This document shows, in pieces, positions 1 through 11,683 of a DNA stretch of 64,000 nt. This stretch comes from Henricia sp. BOLD:AAB3569. Taxonomy: Eukaryota; Echinodermata; Asteroidea; Spinulosida; Echinasteridae. The stretch is taken from NCBI GenBank assembly GCA_037783545.1, contig JBBELK010000620.1, positions 1,240,001 to 1,304,000 on the forward strand. Reading direction: 5' to 3'. Position 1 is the first letter of the stretch. Each line of letters begins with the position of its first letter. Below the pieces are notes generated by a model. That model saw only the letters and a list, made by a program, of their open reading frames with translations. It did no database searches and had not been told where the DNA came from. The position numbers and the translations under genes are program-made.

Positions 1-694
1 TCATATGGAGGTTTCAAGGCCAAATACAAAGTGAATCTGCCAGCTGGGCCTACTACACTGACACCGGCCACTGTCGAATCAACAGCGCCACCACCGTCCA
101 CAACTGTCGAATCAACAGCGCCACCACCGTCAACAACTGTCGAATCAACAGCGCCGCCACCGTCAACAACTGTCGAATCAACAGCGCCACCACCGTCCAC
201 AACTGTCGAATCAACAGCGCCACCACCGTCCACAACTGTCAAATCAACAGCGCCACCACCGTCTACAACTGTCGAATCAACAGCGCCACCACCGTCCACA
301 ACTCTCAAATCAACAGCGCCACCACCGTCAACAACTGTCGAATCAACAGCGCCACCATCGTCTACAACTGTCGAATCAACAGCGCCACCACCGTCCACAA
401 CTGTCGAATCAACAGCGCCGCCACCGTCCACAACTGTCGAATCAACAGCGCCACCACCGTCCACAACTGTCGATACAACAGCGCAACCACCGTCAACAAC
501 TGTCGAATCAACAGCGCCACCACCGTCAACAACTGTCGAAACAACAGCGCCACCACCGTCAACAACTGTCGAAACAGCGCCACCACCGTCAACAACTGTC
601 GAATCAACAGCGCCACCACCGTCCACAACTGTCGAATCAACAGCGCCACCACCGTCAACAACTGTCAAATCGACACCGCCACCATCGAAATGCA
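1..694 (+). CDS. Astacin-like protease copy A, exon 10 (partial): end of CUB1 and Thr/Pro repeat linker
   Basis: Frame 1 is open from the first base. It reads the tail of a CUB domain and then about 19 units of an 11-residue Thr/Pro/Ser-rich repeat (type unit TTVESTAPPPS, 33 bp). Units here are more varied than in copy B: VKST, LKST, VDTT, VETT and one 10-residue unit with a missing codon. The exon ends SKC plus one base at a GTATGT donor after 694 (phase 1), as in copy B. A linker of this kind should be extracellular and O-glycosylated. The 5' part of the gene lies outside the window. Confidence 0.85.
70..684 (+). repeat. 33-bp coding minisatellite (copy A)
   Basis: Tandem 33-bp units encode TTVESTAPPPS and variants. 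The unit is a multiple of three, so copy number changes do not break the frame. Because of the periodicity the antisense strand is also largely open, which explains the spurious minus-strand ORFs here. Confidence 0.95.
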
Positions 695-1634
695 GTATGT
701 TTTCCTCTTGCATTTAATTTATTTCCAAATTTCAAAGATAATGTGCGATAACTACCGAAACGTAGAAAAGTGAAGTCAATACGTGCCTTGCCTGCGCCTT
801 TACGGTTTCCCCGCAATTCACTGCGCGCGGTACATGACGCAGTGCATGATTGGATACAAATCTAGTACACTTTGCCTTTCGCTCGTTTCCCAGCCGCCCA
901 TACAGGGCGCTGGGACAGTCTAATGTACCTGTACAGATTTCTGTGACGGAAACACGTGACGCAAAGGTCACATACAGCCCCGCAGAGCATTGTGGGTTGC
1001 TTACTGCCAGACGAATAATTAATAAATATATATATCCAGTGCAAACATCTAATTTACGAATAAAATGAGACCTACCTTGTCTGCTGGAAAATTGTATTTA
1101 CGTCTGTTTACAAGAAAAAGACGTGACCTCGTGTCGTGTAAAATTTTTGCCAATGAGGGCGCCAACAAATTAGCCCGTCCCAACGCCCTGTCAGGCGCGC
1201 TGGGTACTAGCGAAACTTTGCCTCCGCGTTTAATCTTCTCGTGTAGAATCGAACGAGAATTGGCAGGTGAGTGGAGCTGTCGGCTTTTTGACCCAAATGT
1301 TCGCTGGTAATATAGAGCTCGGATACAGATTCAACCCACTGTATATCTGTTTTGGGATTATATCGGCGTCTAGGGCCAGGGGTGGAATAATCGAGATGAC
1401 TGTCTAAAACCCGTTGTCACGGTAATGCGTAAAGCCGGCCGAGCGAGTGCGTGTCACGAATCATAATAAATTATTATGACTTAGCATTTCATGTCTTACG
1501 AGTCGAGAAGTCATAATTATGACTTAAATTTTTGTATCCATGTCTCTTCAACGCTTCCGTAGATAACTACCATAATTTGAACATCGTCCGGATTTCGCTC
1601 GTTCCCATCGCCCATACTGGGCGCTGGGAATTAA

Positions 1635-2203
1635 AGGGTAATGATGTGCTAAAAAACTTTGTGCCTAATCTTTGCTTCATATGATGGATTACTTGTTCAG
1701 CAAGACATGCTCTTGTTCGTTTGGATGTAAAATCAATAAAAGGTAGCTTTTTTCAACTTTGAAGATTTCATTGCAATAAACCACAGACAGAGGGCGCTGT
1801 TTTGAGTGCATCACATAAGGAAGACAGAAGGGAAAGTTAAGAAAAAACAAAAGACTTCAAGTTGGACTTGTGGCAAATTGCTGCAGTTTCTACCCCCAGT
1901 TTTGTCATGGCTTACAACAGGAAACATGTAGAACAAACTCAAACAGTCATGGACTACAAAAGTTCCAGGACGTTTGAGAAAAAGGTGGAATCTTTTGTGC
2001 ACAGTTGAATGTAATTTTACTGTGTTTGCCTCTTGTGACGTCGTGACCTTTGTCATGAATATGCATATTTTCATTAGCATAACAACTAAAAACCTTTGTT
2101 TTGACCCCCAAAACAAGCTCCAAATAGACTTTTAATGAATGTAACTGAGTATATTGGTTTTATAGCATAGATTTCATTAATAAAAATCCCAAATAAGGGC
2201 CCT
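1635..2203. mobile_element. TTAA-flanked non-autonomous DNA element (family T1)
   Basis: Flanked by TTAA at 1631-1634 and 2204-2207, with short inverted ends AGGG...CCCT. Near-identical relatives lie at 15206-15778 and, in copy B, 51627-52192. TTAA target duplication is known for piggyBac and Kolobok transposons; which one this is cannot be told without a transposase. Confidence 0.6.
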
Positions 2204-2398
2204 TTAAGGGCTAATCTGTTTGCGCCCTCATTGGCCAGAATTGTATACGACACGTGACCTAGACTGGTTCCCGCTCCACATATTCCACATACAACGACTG
2301 AATATGAGCACCGGCTACTGTCGTGTTTAAAATAGCACTTTAAGCATTACGTCATGCATTTATTTTTAGAAGCACATAACCGTTAATTTTCAAATATA

Positions 2399-2748
2399 TA
2401 GATTGGTTCCCGATCCCTATAGATTGGTTCGCTTATTGCGAAAATATAGGGATCGGTAAAGGGCAGCCATGACGGGCAGAATTCTTCCCGTCACGTGGTT
2501 ATTATTGTTTTTATATTTTTAGTAAGTGCGCAGATTTTGAATTGACATTTGTAACTTGGCCGTGCGTGTCGAACATATCCAATTATGTAAATAAAGTACA
2601 TTGCCCAAAGCAAAGGACTTGGCCAATTTTTTAATATAAAAAAACACAATGCGCACGCGCAAAGACGACCAATTACAGATCAATATGAAGCGCCCTTTAC
2701 CTGTCCTTATATTCTCCTGTGTGGAATATGTGGACGGGAACCAGTCTA
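2399..2748. mobile_element. TAG-ended MITE (Mutator-like family M2), copy A
   Basis: Starts TAGATTGGTTCCCG and ends with the complement GGGAACCAGTCTA. The relative at 46586-46933 has a perfect 9-bp target duplication, which points to the Mutator superfamily. Intron 7 has an apparently empty version of this site near 41475. The copy B counterpart is 52388-52736. Confidence 0.6.
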
Positions 2749-3633
2749 CGCGCTATATGGCATGAGTGTACAACAATTTGAAAGGGGTTATTCCATATTT
2801 GACCAATACAAATTTTATATATTAACCTTAAAATATTAAATATGCCCATTTTAATATACATGTAGGCTAGCATCAAAAAGAAAATTCAAACCTTGTCTGC
2901 ATCACCCAGTGGGCTCCATATTGTACATGTAGTTTTAATCTGTTGCAATCCCGTAACTATAGCCACTGGGTATAGTTTTTAATCCGTGGCATCATCACCA
3001 TAAATACACACGCAGCGGCACCCGTACGTACGTCCACGCGACGTCAATTCAAATTTTCTAAACAATGACGAAGTGTACCCGATGATTAACGGTAACGTCC
3101 GGACGACGGGACGTGCATTCGGGTAACTTCGGGAACCTTCGGAAAAAGGAGGAATTCCTCCTGTTTAAAAATGGCGAAATTGGCGGCTGCCGGACCTTAG
3201 ATTCAGTCTAGTCAAAAGATTTTTGGTCCGGGTACCAGACTACACGTGACCACGAGGCCACGTCTTTTTCTTGTAAACTGATGTAAAAACAATTTTTCCT
3301 GCAGACAAGGCAGGTCTTGCATACAATACACTCATTTTATTCGTACATTTATTTTTTTTGCACTTGATAGATAAGTGTTAACATACCATTTATCAAGTTT
3401 TCGTCAGGCAGTAAGCAACCCACAATGCTCCGCGCGTCTGTATAATTATGTGACCTTTGTGTCACGGTTTCCGTCACAGAAATCTGTGAAGGCACATCAG
3501 CCCGTATACCAGCGCCCAGTATGGGCGGTGGGAACGAGCGAACGTCTGGGTGTGTAGTTGGACATTTATACGTTTTTCTTCAAATTTTATGTAAAAACTG
3601 TCGTGTTTTTGGTGCGTTTGTGTGTTTATGCAG

Positions 3634-3746
3634 AACACGTTGAAGGCTCCTGTGGTGGGTATTTCAGCAATTCGGGGTGTATCGCCTCACCGAATTACCA
3701 ACACGGTTATTACAATAACGCCGAAACGTGTGTTTATCACATTAAG
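3634..3746 (+). CDS. Astacin-like protease copy A, exon 11 (CUB2, first part)
   Basis: An acceptor at the CAG before 3634 and a GTAAGA donor after 3746 bound 113 bp. The exon reads HVEGSCGGYFSNSG...YHIK, the start of the second CUB domain with its first cysteines. It is identical in protein to the copy B exon. Confidence 0.85.
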
Positions 3747-4047
3747 GTAAGAATTACGTTGTCATGGTTGTGAGATTTCATTTGGGAAACGTTAAAAAGG
3801 GACACACCGGCCTACTGTTTACGTAATGTAGCGATCTAGCATCAGTATGACAATCATTTTTCGATGGTTGTCGTGAAAAACAATTATCAAAATGTCACGT
3901 AATTAAAGGAGCGTCTCCAGATCACATTTTTGACACCCCCATTTTTCACATGAGTGTTGAGATTTTGATACATATCGTTTGTCATATTTTTCTCATTACT
4001 ATTCGGTACGGTATTGGGTATTTTCCTATACCTTCACTGTTGAAGGT

Positions 4048-4195
4048 ATAGAGCCTTTGCACGGCGGCCATGACAGGGGCAGTCACATTGTCACCGTGTG
4101 TCATGCATGAGTAGGTGCTTTGTGGTTCTATTGTCACATCATTTAAATAAGAAAACCTGCCCCCCGTCATGGCCGCCGGTGCAGAAGCTCTATTG
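4048..4195. mobile_element. Hairpin MITE inside the 2.36-kb element
   Basis: Inverted arms of about 33 bp (GAGCCTTTGCACGGCGGCC / GGCCGCCGGTGCAGAAGCTC) enclose about 80 bp. The copy B counterpart begins near 54038. Confidence 0.55.
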
Positions 4196-4926
4196 TCGGT
4201 ATGCATACGTATACTATTGCCCTATTGAACCTGGTTCCATTAAGCAGTGCAGTGACCGCACCAACCTTTTTGTTTCCACATACAAATTGGAGATTGCAAT
4301 TTTCCTGTTTATACGGGTCGACACGTGTTTAACCCCGTTTCCTTGTTTTCCCCGACTCATCACACCTTGCATGATCCCTCAGGTCAGCGCCGACTCGAGG
4401 AAGCAACTCGAACGCAACTTGTTTGTGTCTTTAGCGCCCTCAATAGGCCTATGCTGTTTTTTTTCTTCGGATATTATCTATCGCCGCGAAGCGAAGACGC
4501 AAAAATCTGAGAGATTCTCTCGTCCGTATCAACATCCAGAAAATCTTCTTATGAAATATTGTAACGAGGCCGGGTTATAAAAACCGATTTATCAAAACAC
4601 ACAAAGTCAGGCTCCTGGTCAACTATTTCTCTATCTACATGTCTTTTAATTGTTAAAGATAATGCCAAAATTAATGCTAGTACATGCACAAAAAGATAAC
4701 CATTAACCAAGCATGCAAAATAAATGTTTTTAAGAGCACAAGCAAGCAATTAAAAAGCATAAGCATGTTAAAAACTAAAGCAAACTAAATGCAGGACATG
4801 ACTGGCACATAAGCAAGGGGCATAGAGGCATACACAGATGGAAAATAACTCACATGTACTCGGTGTCCAACGAACAGATTCATCCCACAAGGAACATCAA
4901 CAAAATGAAGTACAGTATATACATCA

Positions 4927-5425
4927 AGGCTGCGTTCGGGCGTGCAGTTCTCCCCACTCGGGAGTATTGCGTGCGCATTCCACTCGGGTCACATCACGCG
5001 AACAAGGAGTCCGCAGTCCGCGAGCGCGAATGGCAATCAGTGAAGATGGCTGTCTCTTGCCATCATTGCACAAAAAATGCCGTTTCATTGCTCACAAGAA
5101 ACTGAGGAAATACAGGCCGTAAGTCGTGAGAACCTTTGATGCCGTCAAAAACAAACCTTAGTGAGTTATTGTTTCAGTTATTGAGTTGACACGTTGGGCA
5201 AATTCACCAAAAATCCCACCCATATTCCACCATCTTCGTACAAATCACATGACACTTGATAGGAGTACGAGCACACTCCCCATTTGCTGGGGACATGGCC
5301 TACCTCCATGCTGGGGAGTAGCTAGAGCAAACTCCCACTGACCCGAGTGTCGTTATTCTTGCCGTTCACGGGCGCAGGAGTATAACTCGTGTTAACACGA
5401 GTACACGCCTGAACGCAGCCCTTAT
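4927..5425. mobile_element. MITE with AAGGCTGCGTTC ends
   Basis: Left end AAGGCTGCGTTCGGGCGTG and right end CACGCCTGAACGCAGCCCTT are inverted repeats about 500 bp apart. A related end sequence, GGGCTGCGTTCCAAA, forms a second hairpin at 47421-47571. Confidence 0.5.
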
Positions 5426-5783
5426 GACTACACAAAGACAAGTATAAACCACCCAGCACACAAGTGCCTGTGCAGCCCAATCTACCCATACCAGTCAATA
5501 ACATGCATGAATAACTTGAACAAAAGAAAAGTGTTTTAAGCTTGGACAGCTTGGAATTCCAATGCTTTATGCACAACCGTAGCCCAGGCATGAAGCATGG
5601 AATTTCAAGACCGTCTCAAAAGGTTGGATGGCCATCCATTTAACAACAAAAAAAGCCACGGCACTGCCTTGAGCCAAGAAACCACTTATTTAAATAATAA
5701 AAAAAAGAATTTTGTTACACTATGTTGGCAGATTTGTGTACAAATTGGAAAATACGGTATGTACATAGTGTTCGTAGGACATT

Positions 5784-5912
5784 AGGCTTAATCCGAATTA
5801 GTGGCTTTGGCTGTTGCTATGCTGTTTCTAAGAATTGTCATTGTCCGCCCATAGCAACGACATAGCAACAGCCACAGCCGCAGCCAAAGCCACTAATTCG
5901 GATCCAGCCTTA
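5784..5912. mobile_element. Short hairpin MITE (CGAATTAGTGGCTTTGGC arms)
   Basis: Arms of about 45 bp starting CGAATTAGTGGCTTTGGC pair across a short spacer. A degraded relative, with the same GCAGCCTT end, lies near 33540-33640. Confidence 0.5.
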
Positions 5913-6179
5913 GTTTCCAACAAGAAGAGAAACCAACCGCGAATGACAAAAGCAAGACCACGTGATTTATCGGAACCAGAATCTGGTTCCAATAAATAAA
6001 GTGACTTTTTATTTTGAAAAAATGCTCCAAAAGGGCCAAATTTGGTGGTTTATTTTCAAGTTCTCTTCAGTCTATTCTAGAAAGACTTTCAGAATCATGT
6101 ATGGGTCTATTTTAAGTCCAAAATAGCCCAACAACTTTAAGGCCAGTGTGTCCCTTTAACGTTACAGTCTATCGGGCTA

Positions 6180-6758
6180 TGTGACCCGCTCTGGAAAAAA
6201 GGTAGTGGGTTTGTCCATGAAGTCAGGTCACGTTTTGTGACATATCATATCTCAAAAACTGTGTCTCATTCTAGCCTAGCTACTTCAGTCAATATTTCAT
6301 TTCAGAAAGAAAAGCATATCCCACTACAGTAAAAGTACTTGCATTATGGTGTACCAAACCACACTCAGTCAAATGTCTTGATAGTGTTAAACATATGTGG
6401 TGTCCACGTAGCGTAGGTAAAACAAGAATCTCATATAGAGTGAGAGATTGCCCAAAGAAAACATGAATGAATATAGCTGGGCACTATACCATATCCTTTG
6501 CAACAACAATTTGAAGTTGTAAATACATATTCAGTATATAATTAACACAGACTAAACCGATGCTACGTGGACACCGTGCCCCAATTTCATGGACAAACCC
6601 TAGTATAGTATAAAACGCGCAGGCTAGGTCGAGTTTTCGCGACCATTGTGTTTTGGTATGTTAATGAGCGTGGATCTGCCACAGGTTTCTTCCTAAGGTC
6701 GCGAAAACTTGACCTATAGCCTGCGCGACTTACAACCTTTTTTCCAGAGCGGGTCCAC
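6180..6758. mobile_element. Nested MITE pair in intron 11, copy A
   Basis: Outer inverted ends GTGACCCGCTCTGGAAAAAA (6180) and the complement ending near 6758 bound the outer element. A second hairpin (6616-6727, arms CGCGCAGGCTAGGTC / GACCTATAGCCTGCGCG) is inserted inside the outer right end: the outer inner-arm GGGTTTGTCCATGAA finds its partner at 6586-6600, left of the insertion, and the rest right of it. Copy B: 56176-56754. Confidence 0.55.
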
Positions 6759-6875
6759 ATATATGTGAACATATTTAAAACATTTACACCAATCTGAACA
6801 CATCAGAACTACAATTTAATTAGAGTTTTCAACGGCCTGACTAACTGTTGATTTTTCGGTTTTAAACCTTTGTAG

Positions 6876-6994
6876 GTTCCAGAGGATAAAAGAATAGAGT
6901 TTATTATTAAGGACATGCACATTGAGTCAATTGATGATTGCTCGTGGGACATGCTCCTGGTGCAGCTCGACAACACAATCTATGGTGATTTGCG
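6876..6994 (+). CDS. Astacin-like protease copy A, exon 12 (CUB2, middle)
   Basis: 119 bp between TTTGTAG and a GTGAGC donor. Reads VPEDKRIEFII...YGDLR, with the third CUB cysteine in DDC. The protein is identical to the copy B exon. Confidence 0.85.
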
Positions 6995-7049
6995 GTGAGC
7001 AAAACCACATTCATTCTCACAGCTATGACCATTTTGTTTGTTGGATACT

Positions 7050-7549
7050 ATATAAACAACTCAAAAAAAGTTCGGAAAGTCAAGTTTGACTGACGATTTC
7101 TCTCTTGTTACTAAATCATTTCCCTTAAATTTGGTATCATTGGAAAGCCCCGTTATTCCTCTTTACAGTGATGTGTCATTTGTTATGATTAATCAATTGG
7201 GGGATGTGCAGTATAGCGGAATATAGGGGTGGGTGGAAAGTGAAATGTCACAAAATTCACTGCTATTGTCATGCAGTGCATTCCTTTTGCTTGGAGGATT
7301 GGAATGTGTCAATGCACTTTTTGACAATAGCAATGCATTTTGTGACATTTCACTTTACACCCGCCCCCGTATTCAGCTGTGCTGCACATGCCCCAATTGC
7401 TTAATCATAACGAATGACACATCATCGTAAAGAGGAATAACAGGGCCTTCCAATGATATAAAATTCAAGGAAAATTGTTTTGCAACCTGAACCAGAGAGA
7501 AATCGTCAGTTAAACTTGACTTTCCGAACTTTTTTTGAGGAGTTTATAT
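7050..7549. mobile_element. 500-bp foldback element in intron 12, copy A
   Basis: Two imperfect inverted arms of about 230 bp (left end CTCAAAAAAAGTTCGGAAAG, right end the complement) with almost no spacer. The right arm ends about 30 bp before the exon 13 acceptor, so the intron RNA could fold into a long hairpin next to a splice site. Copy B: 57046-57546. Confidence 0.65.
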
Positions 7550-7580
7550 TATATTGTCCCAAATTGTTGGCTTTTTACAG

Positions 7581-7713
7581 TATGTGTGGTGAAGAGATAC
7601 CGCCAGGGAGTTTTGTGTCCGTGTCCAATACCATGACGGTTACTTTGGTCAGTGATGGAGACGTGAACGATGAGGGATTTGCAGCGGAGTTCAGAGCCAT
7701 CACGATAGACTAA
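7581..7713 (+). CDS. Astacin-like protease copy A, exon 13 (CUB2 end and stop)
   Basis: Acceptor TTTTTACAG, then MCGEEIPPGSFVSV...AITID and TAA at 7711-7713. The split codon with exon 12 gives Arg, so the phase fits. This closes the second CUB domain and the protein. Confidence 0.85.
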
Positions 7714-9434
7714 GTCAACGTTCGACCAACACCGACTAAATGGGTTCGGCACTGCATTGACTGTTCGGCTGCGTTCGGGTGTGTCACTTTCGTTACGAGC
7801 AAAGAACTGTGTTGCATGTGCATTGCTCGAACGGGAACAACAGTCAATGCAGATATGGGTTTTCGTTTTATCTGCTGCATTTAAAATAGGAACAAAATTG
7901 CTTAAAGGTTGGTTCCCTGTTGAACACTGAACTTTGTTACGGAAGATCGGCTATCGGTAACCAGTGCAACTCATATACAAGATTATACCACCGCAAACAT
8001 TGACCTGTAATTTGATCCGGTTTGTCTAACCATCCGCATTGAGATGGCCAGGTATCAATTGAACTGTTGCTGTTGGCTTCTTGTGAACCTTTCACATTGC
8101 ATGTAAACAACACCCTGCCTGCTAGTAGTTAAATAATTATAGTATGTCGCTTGTTTTCGCTAATGTTAATACTTCGTAGTTCGCGCGCGTAGTGCATGAA
8201 GCTTGTACGGGGAACAAAAATTGATTCTTGCTTGGAATTTTGGCCGCTAGTTTTAACGACAGCTATGTACATGTACTGCCGCTAAGCCTTGTATACTGCT
8301 TTTATTAAACATAATTGCGCACCGCTTTAAAAACAAATTTAATTAATTTATTTAAGATTATGATAAAAACGTAGTAAATTAAGAGGTTTGAACAGATGTG
8401 GCCTTAATCAAAACCTGCTCGCTATCTAGTTCTTATCGATGGAATACACCGTTTAAAATGAAGGTCTGATTTTGTTAATCTTTTTGAATTGTGGAGCTTT
8501 GACAATGAATTTTAATATAAACACTGTATTTTGTTTTGCTGTAGACTGCTTGAAAATCGAAAAAAAAAACCACAATAAATACTGTAGGGAAGGAGTTAAC
8601 AGACAGGTCCACCGTATCATTTGCGATTGATTACACATCTTGAAGGGAACGTCAGACATGAATGCGGCAATGCTTCAGAAAACTTACTTTTTAAAATGCA
8701 TGTAACACACTTGGATGTCAGTTCGTGAAAACTTGTGTCCCCTCCACTGTGCGGTTTTCACGAACTGTAACTGAAGTGCAATTGGGTGTAACTTCGTGGT
8801 GACAGCGACGGTTTGTGTAAAAAAAGAACCCGTAGATTTTTTGCATGCAAACATTAACTTTATTCAAGAAATAATTATGTTCCCAAAGGAACAAGCCCCT
8901 TCACCACCGGATCACATGCTACATCTTAGAAAGACAATCTGGCTATTAATTTGTACGTAATCGGTTCAAAATGTTAACTGTCTGAGTTTGAAACTTGAAC
9001 TGTCATTCACTGAACAAATCACACAAAACAATGAGTTATTTTTTCAGCTAAACTATTAAGAAAACAATTAAACATTATTTAATAAACCCAACTACCTATA
9101 TCAAAATTATATGGGGCACGAGGGGCGTTTTACAAACACGGCGCGGTGTAAAACCAATGGACGGCTTTGGTTGCCGACAACCCAAACTGACTATTGGTTC
9201 AATCGGCCATACGTCAACAACAGATACAAACTAATTATGAATATTCATGACATATTCAAATTGGTACCGTCACGAATGTTGGGGACTTTGATTAAAGAAC
9301 TCGATCATGCATTATTATAGATCATTTAGCCTAATATTTGAAGAAAAAAATAGCAATTTCATTAAATGTAAATCACAAGAATTCGACAAACTCATCTTCC
9401 TGTCAAAGGTCATCGATCATGCGCAGAATTTGTT
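7714..9434. other. Convergent 3' flank between astacin and lectin, copy A
   Basis: No coding sequence seen. It includes an inverted-ended insert (7748-7857, ends CTGCATTGACTGTT / AACAGTCAATGCAG) directly after the stop, hence probably in the 3' UTR. A candidate poly(A) signal AATAAA for the plus strand is near 8573, and TTTATT near 8852 is AATAAA for the minus strand. Neither is confirmed. Copy B: 57710-59431. Confidence 0.5.
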
Positions 9435-9677
9435 TTAGCAAATTCCAGGAAGCGCCTCTTTAACCTTTACCTCACACATCTGCAAGATGGCATTTCCTGG
9501 GATATCCACGCTGACAAAGCGCGCCCTCAACGGCTTGTCACAGTTGAAGTCGATTGTGCCTCCGTGCGGTGCGGCTTGAGCCGCAGTGACGGGCGAGCCA
9601 CAGGTCGGATTGTTCGTGGGAACCTCGCTGGTACCGGCTGGTACCGGCTCGTACAACGGCGTTCGTCAGTCGGTAAC
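9435..9677 (-). CDS. Lectin copy A, last exon (FTP domain C-terminal part, frameshifted)
   Basis: Acceptor CGTCCAG before 9677. The exon opens YRLTNAVVRAGTS in one frame. After the doubled 10-mer CCGGTACCAG the family sequence continues in another frame as EVPTNNPTCGSPVTA...KVKEALPGIC with stop at 9437-9435. Removing one 10-mer would restore continuity, so the duplication is the likely lesion. Confidence 0.7.
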
Positions 9678-10194
9678 CTGGACGGAAATCCAAAACATTA
9701 AGCAGAAAGTGGCGGCAAAATATAATAAAATGCATGTAGTCTCGGCGTAAGTAAAAAATTTCAGAATTAGAGCCCAACCAACAAAACAACCAATTTAACC
9801 CTTCAAATGTTCATCAATATATGCCTACAGAAATGTAACTATATGGAGATTGAGCATGCACACATGACACTTGGCATTCGACCCCGGAGGGACTTCAATG
9901 ACCAACCACGTGTGCTAAAACCTGAATAAAAATTGACGCAAATTTCGCATGTTTTAGCAGTCAGTATAGCATTCACGAAAAAGATAGAAAAGTAGAAAGG
10001 GACACTGTCCTCGGAAATAAAAAGTTTGTAGAAATCTGGTACTCTTATGGCACACCACAAATGATTTGCTTTTTCTAATTCAAGGTGTGCGCAAAACGAT
10101 GCACAGCAAGTCAAATCCAAACTTTGAAGTTGCATATTGGCAGCCATGTTGCTAATCCCACAGCATTGTATAGGGCCCAATTAATACCACTTAC

Positions 10195-10287
10195 TGCAGC
10201 AATCGCCTCGGTTCAAGATGGTGACTTTACTGATGAAGTGAAGATCGCCAAGGTCCACTCTCCACCAAGGATTGGAGTTGCCGTCCA
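10195..10287 (-). CDS. Lectin copy A, exon with NPWWRVDLG and RGDCC
   Basis: 93 bp between an ATTGTAG acceptor and a GTAAGT donor (minus strand). Reads [15 protein letters not shown]...LNRGDCC. It joins CSHT upstream and SYRL downstream in phase 1. WWRVDLG and RGDCC are hallmark FTP motifs. Confidence 0.75.
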
Positions 10288-10881
10288 CTACAATTTAAAA
10301 ACAAAAAGCAAGCCTGAACGTTGTACTAGTACAATTTGCCTAAATAGCGCCACCAATCGAAAGGCATCGACACTGCGGTTATCCGTTTCGCGTTTCGGGA
10401 TGCTTTTGATCAGGTAGGCCGTTTTGTGATGCAGTAAGCTCATCATGTCATAAGCGGACATGACAGGGGGATGCACTTTAATTTAATTCAATTATTTACA
10501 TATACTTCGCCTCGTTCATCTCATCTACTTTCAGTTTGAAATCATACTTTGGTTTGTCAAGTATTTTAAGCAGAAAACGTCTACCTCCGGGTTGGCATCC
10601 TATACGTGTGAATTTTTGTTTATCTCTCGTATAAGGCTTACTAGCCTTTGTTAAGGCCTCACAGCTGGGCGAGTCGCGCGCCAGAACGAGAGCGCCACCA
10701 TGCGACGAGGACGGGGCGAACAACGCTAGCTGTGAGGCCTTTGCTGACTGGGAATTTTGCTACCTGAGAGGTAGCAAAATGCTAATGATCGTATGACACA
10801 GTGGGCGTGTTGCGTTGAATAGCTAACAATGCGAGCCAATCAGGGTCGCGCGCACCCTACTCTCGTAAGGCTTACGGGTAC

Positions 10882-10939
10882 GGGTGTGGGAGCATTTTCC
10901 ACCAGGATACAGGCTCGTGGAGGCGCTGCCGTCAACTGC
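10882..10939 (-). pseudogene. Orphan fragment of an FTP first-half exon
   Basis: Minus strand reads AVDGSASTSLYPGGKCSHT, a second version of the exon at 11366-11235 but with TAT where that exon has TGA. The 5' part of the exon is missing. Copy A has 6 extra bases (GGGTAC on the plus strand) at the donor. Copy B (60930-60873) has a clean CCC/GTAAGC donor. Confidence 0.5.
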
Positions 10940-11234
10940 CAAATGAATAATGATATAGTTCGTAACCAATAAAATTCGGAACGCAAGCTTTTGTATCTTG
11001 TTTTGTTAGATCACTCGTCCTGTAAGGATCATAATAAATGTTTAAAATAATAATTGATTAAAAAGAATCATGGCTTATGGTTTTGGACGCGCCACTACCT
11101 TTATCGACTCAATACAATATTCACATAATCGATTTCCGGGCCTTTATGTCCAGCGTGAATCATAGCTGTAAAAGCATATTGTGAAAGCATGTATGTGTAC
11201 GGTTGTTGGAATTTAGAAAACAACTCAATCTTAC

Positions 11235-11366
11235 GGGTGTGGGAGCATTTTTTGCCGGGTCACAGGCTCGTGGAGGTGCTGCCATCAACAGCCTTGGCGG
11301 ACGTGTACGGTGAGTGCGTGGTGCTCTGCTCGGTCGGGAAATCAACGATAGACAATGGACCGGAAC
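11235..11366 (-). CDS. Lectin copy A, FTP first-half exon with in-frame TGA
   Basis: 132 bp from TTCTTCTAG to a GTAAGA donor. Reads GSGPLSIVDFPTEQSTTHS...AVDGSTSTSL, stop, PGKKCSHT. The TGA at 11262-11260 sits inside a well-conserved stretch. The exon joins its neighbours in phase 1 on both sides. Confidence 0.7.
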
Positions 11367-11683
11367 CTAGAAGAAAATAAAAGGGATTTGGTGTAGAAAC
11401 GTTTATTAAACTGGAATACACCGGGGTAAGCTTTTAAAACAGCTATAAACTTTCTCACAAAGGACAACTTCAAATGGCATTGCAAAAAGAAGTCAGGGAC
11501 TGTGGAGATCCTTACGGAAATTACGTCATGCGGGAAAAATGAAAATGTACAAGCTTGAATCTTGGGTGTAAACAAGATAGCGACTTCAATCAAGATGAGC
11601 TTTTCTTGGTATTTGCCAATAACAGTGAACTGCGCATCAATCTGCACCCAATCGGTTACATTTAGCATGCTTACCCGGGAATC

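Larger units (their letters stand above)
880..3541. mobile_element. Foldback DNA element with subterminal inverted repeats, nested
   Basis: The left arm (about 880-1020, starting near GCTCGTTTCCCAGCCGCCC) is the inverted counterpart of the right arm (about 3395-3540, ending near GGGCGGTGGGAACGAGC). Both carry the shared inner motif CTGTGACGGAAAC. A related element lies in intron 7 at 40897-42262, without the TAG-ended insertion found here. The same element in copy B spans about 50868-53530. No transposase is seen. Confidence 0.6.
695..3633. other. Intron 10 of astacin copy A (mobile-element filled)
   Basis: Lies between the donor after 694 and the acceptor before 3634. It holds a foldback composite (880-3541) into which a TTAA-flanked element (1635-2203) and a TAG-ended element (2399-2748) are inserted. 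No coding region is seen apart from shadow ORFs. Confidence 0.8.
3796..6155. mobile_element. 2.36-kb TTAA-flanked DNA element in intron 11 (family T2)
   Basis: Flanked by TTAA at 3792-3795 and 6156-6159. The ends AGGGACACACCGGCC and GGCCAGTGTGTCCCT are inverted repeats. A shorter relative is at 36769-37667 with the same ends and an internal GGAACCAGAATYTGGTTCC segment. Smaller elements are nested: a hairpin at 4048-4195, an inverted-ended element at 4927-5425 and a hairpin at 5784-5912. No transposase frame is seen. The copy B counterpart is 53786-56151. Confidence 0.65.

Noticed and set aside
4098-4580. 160-residue ORF in intron 11 (also at 54088-54570)
   Set aside because: It crosses a hairpin MITE inside a TTAA-flanked element and shows no domain.
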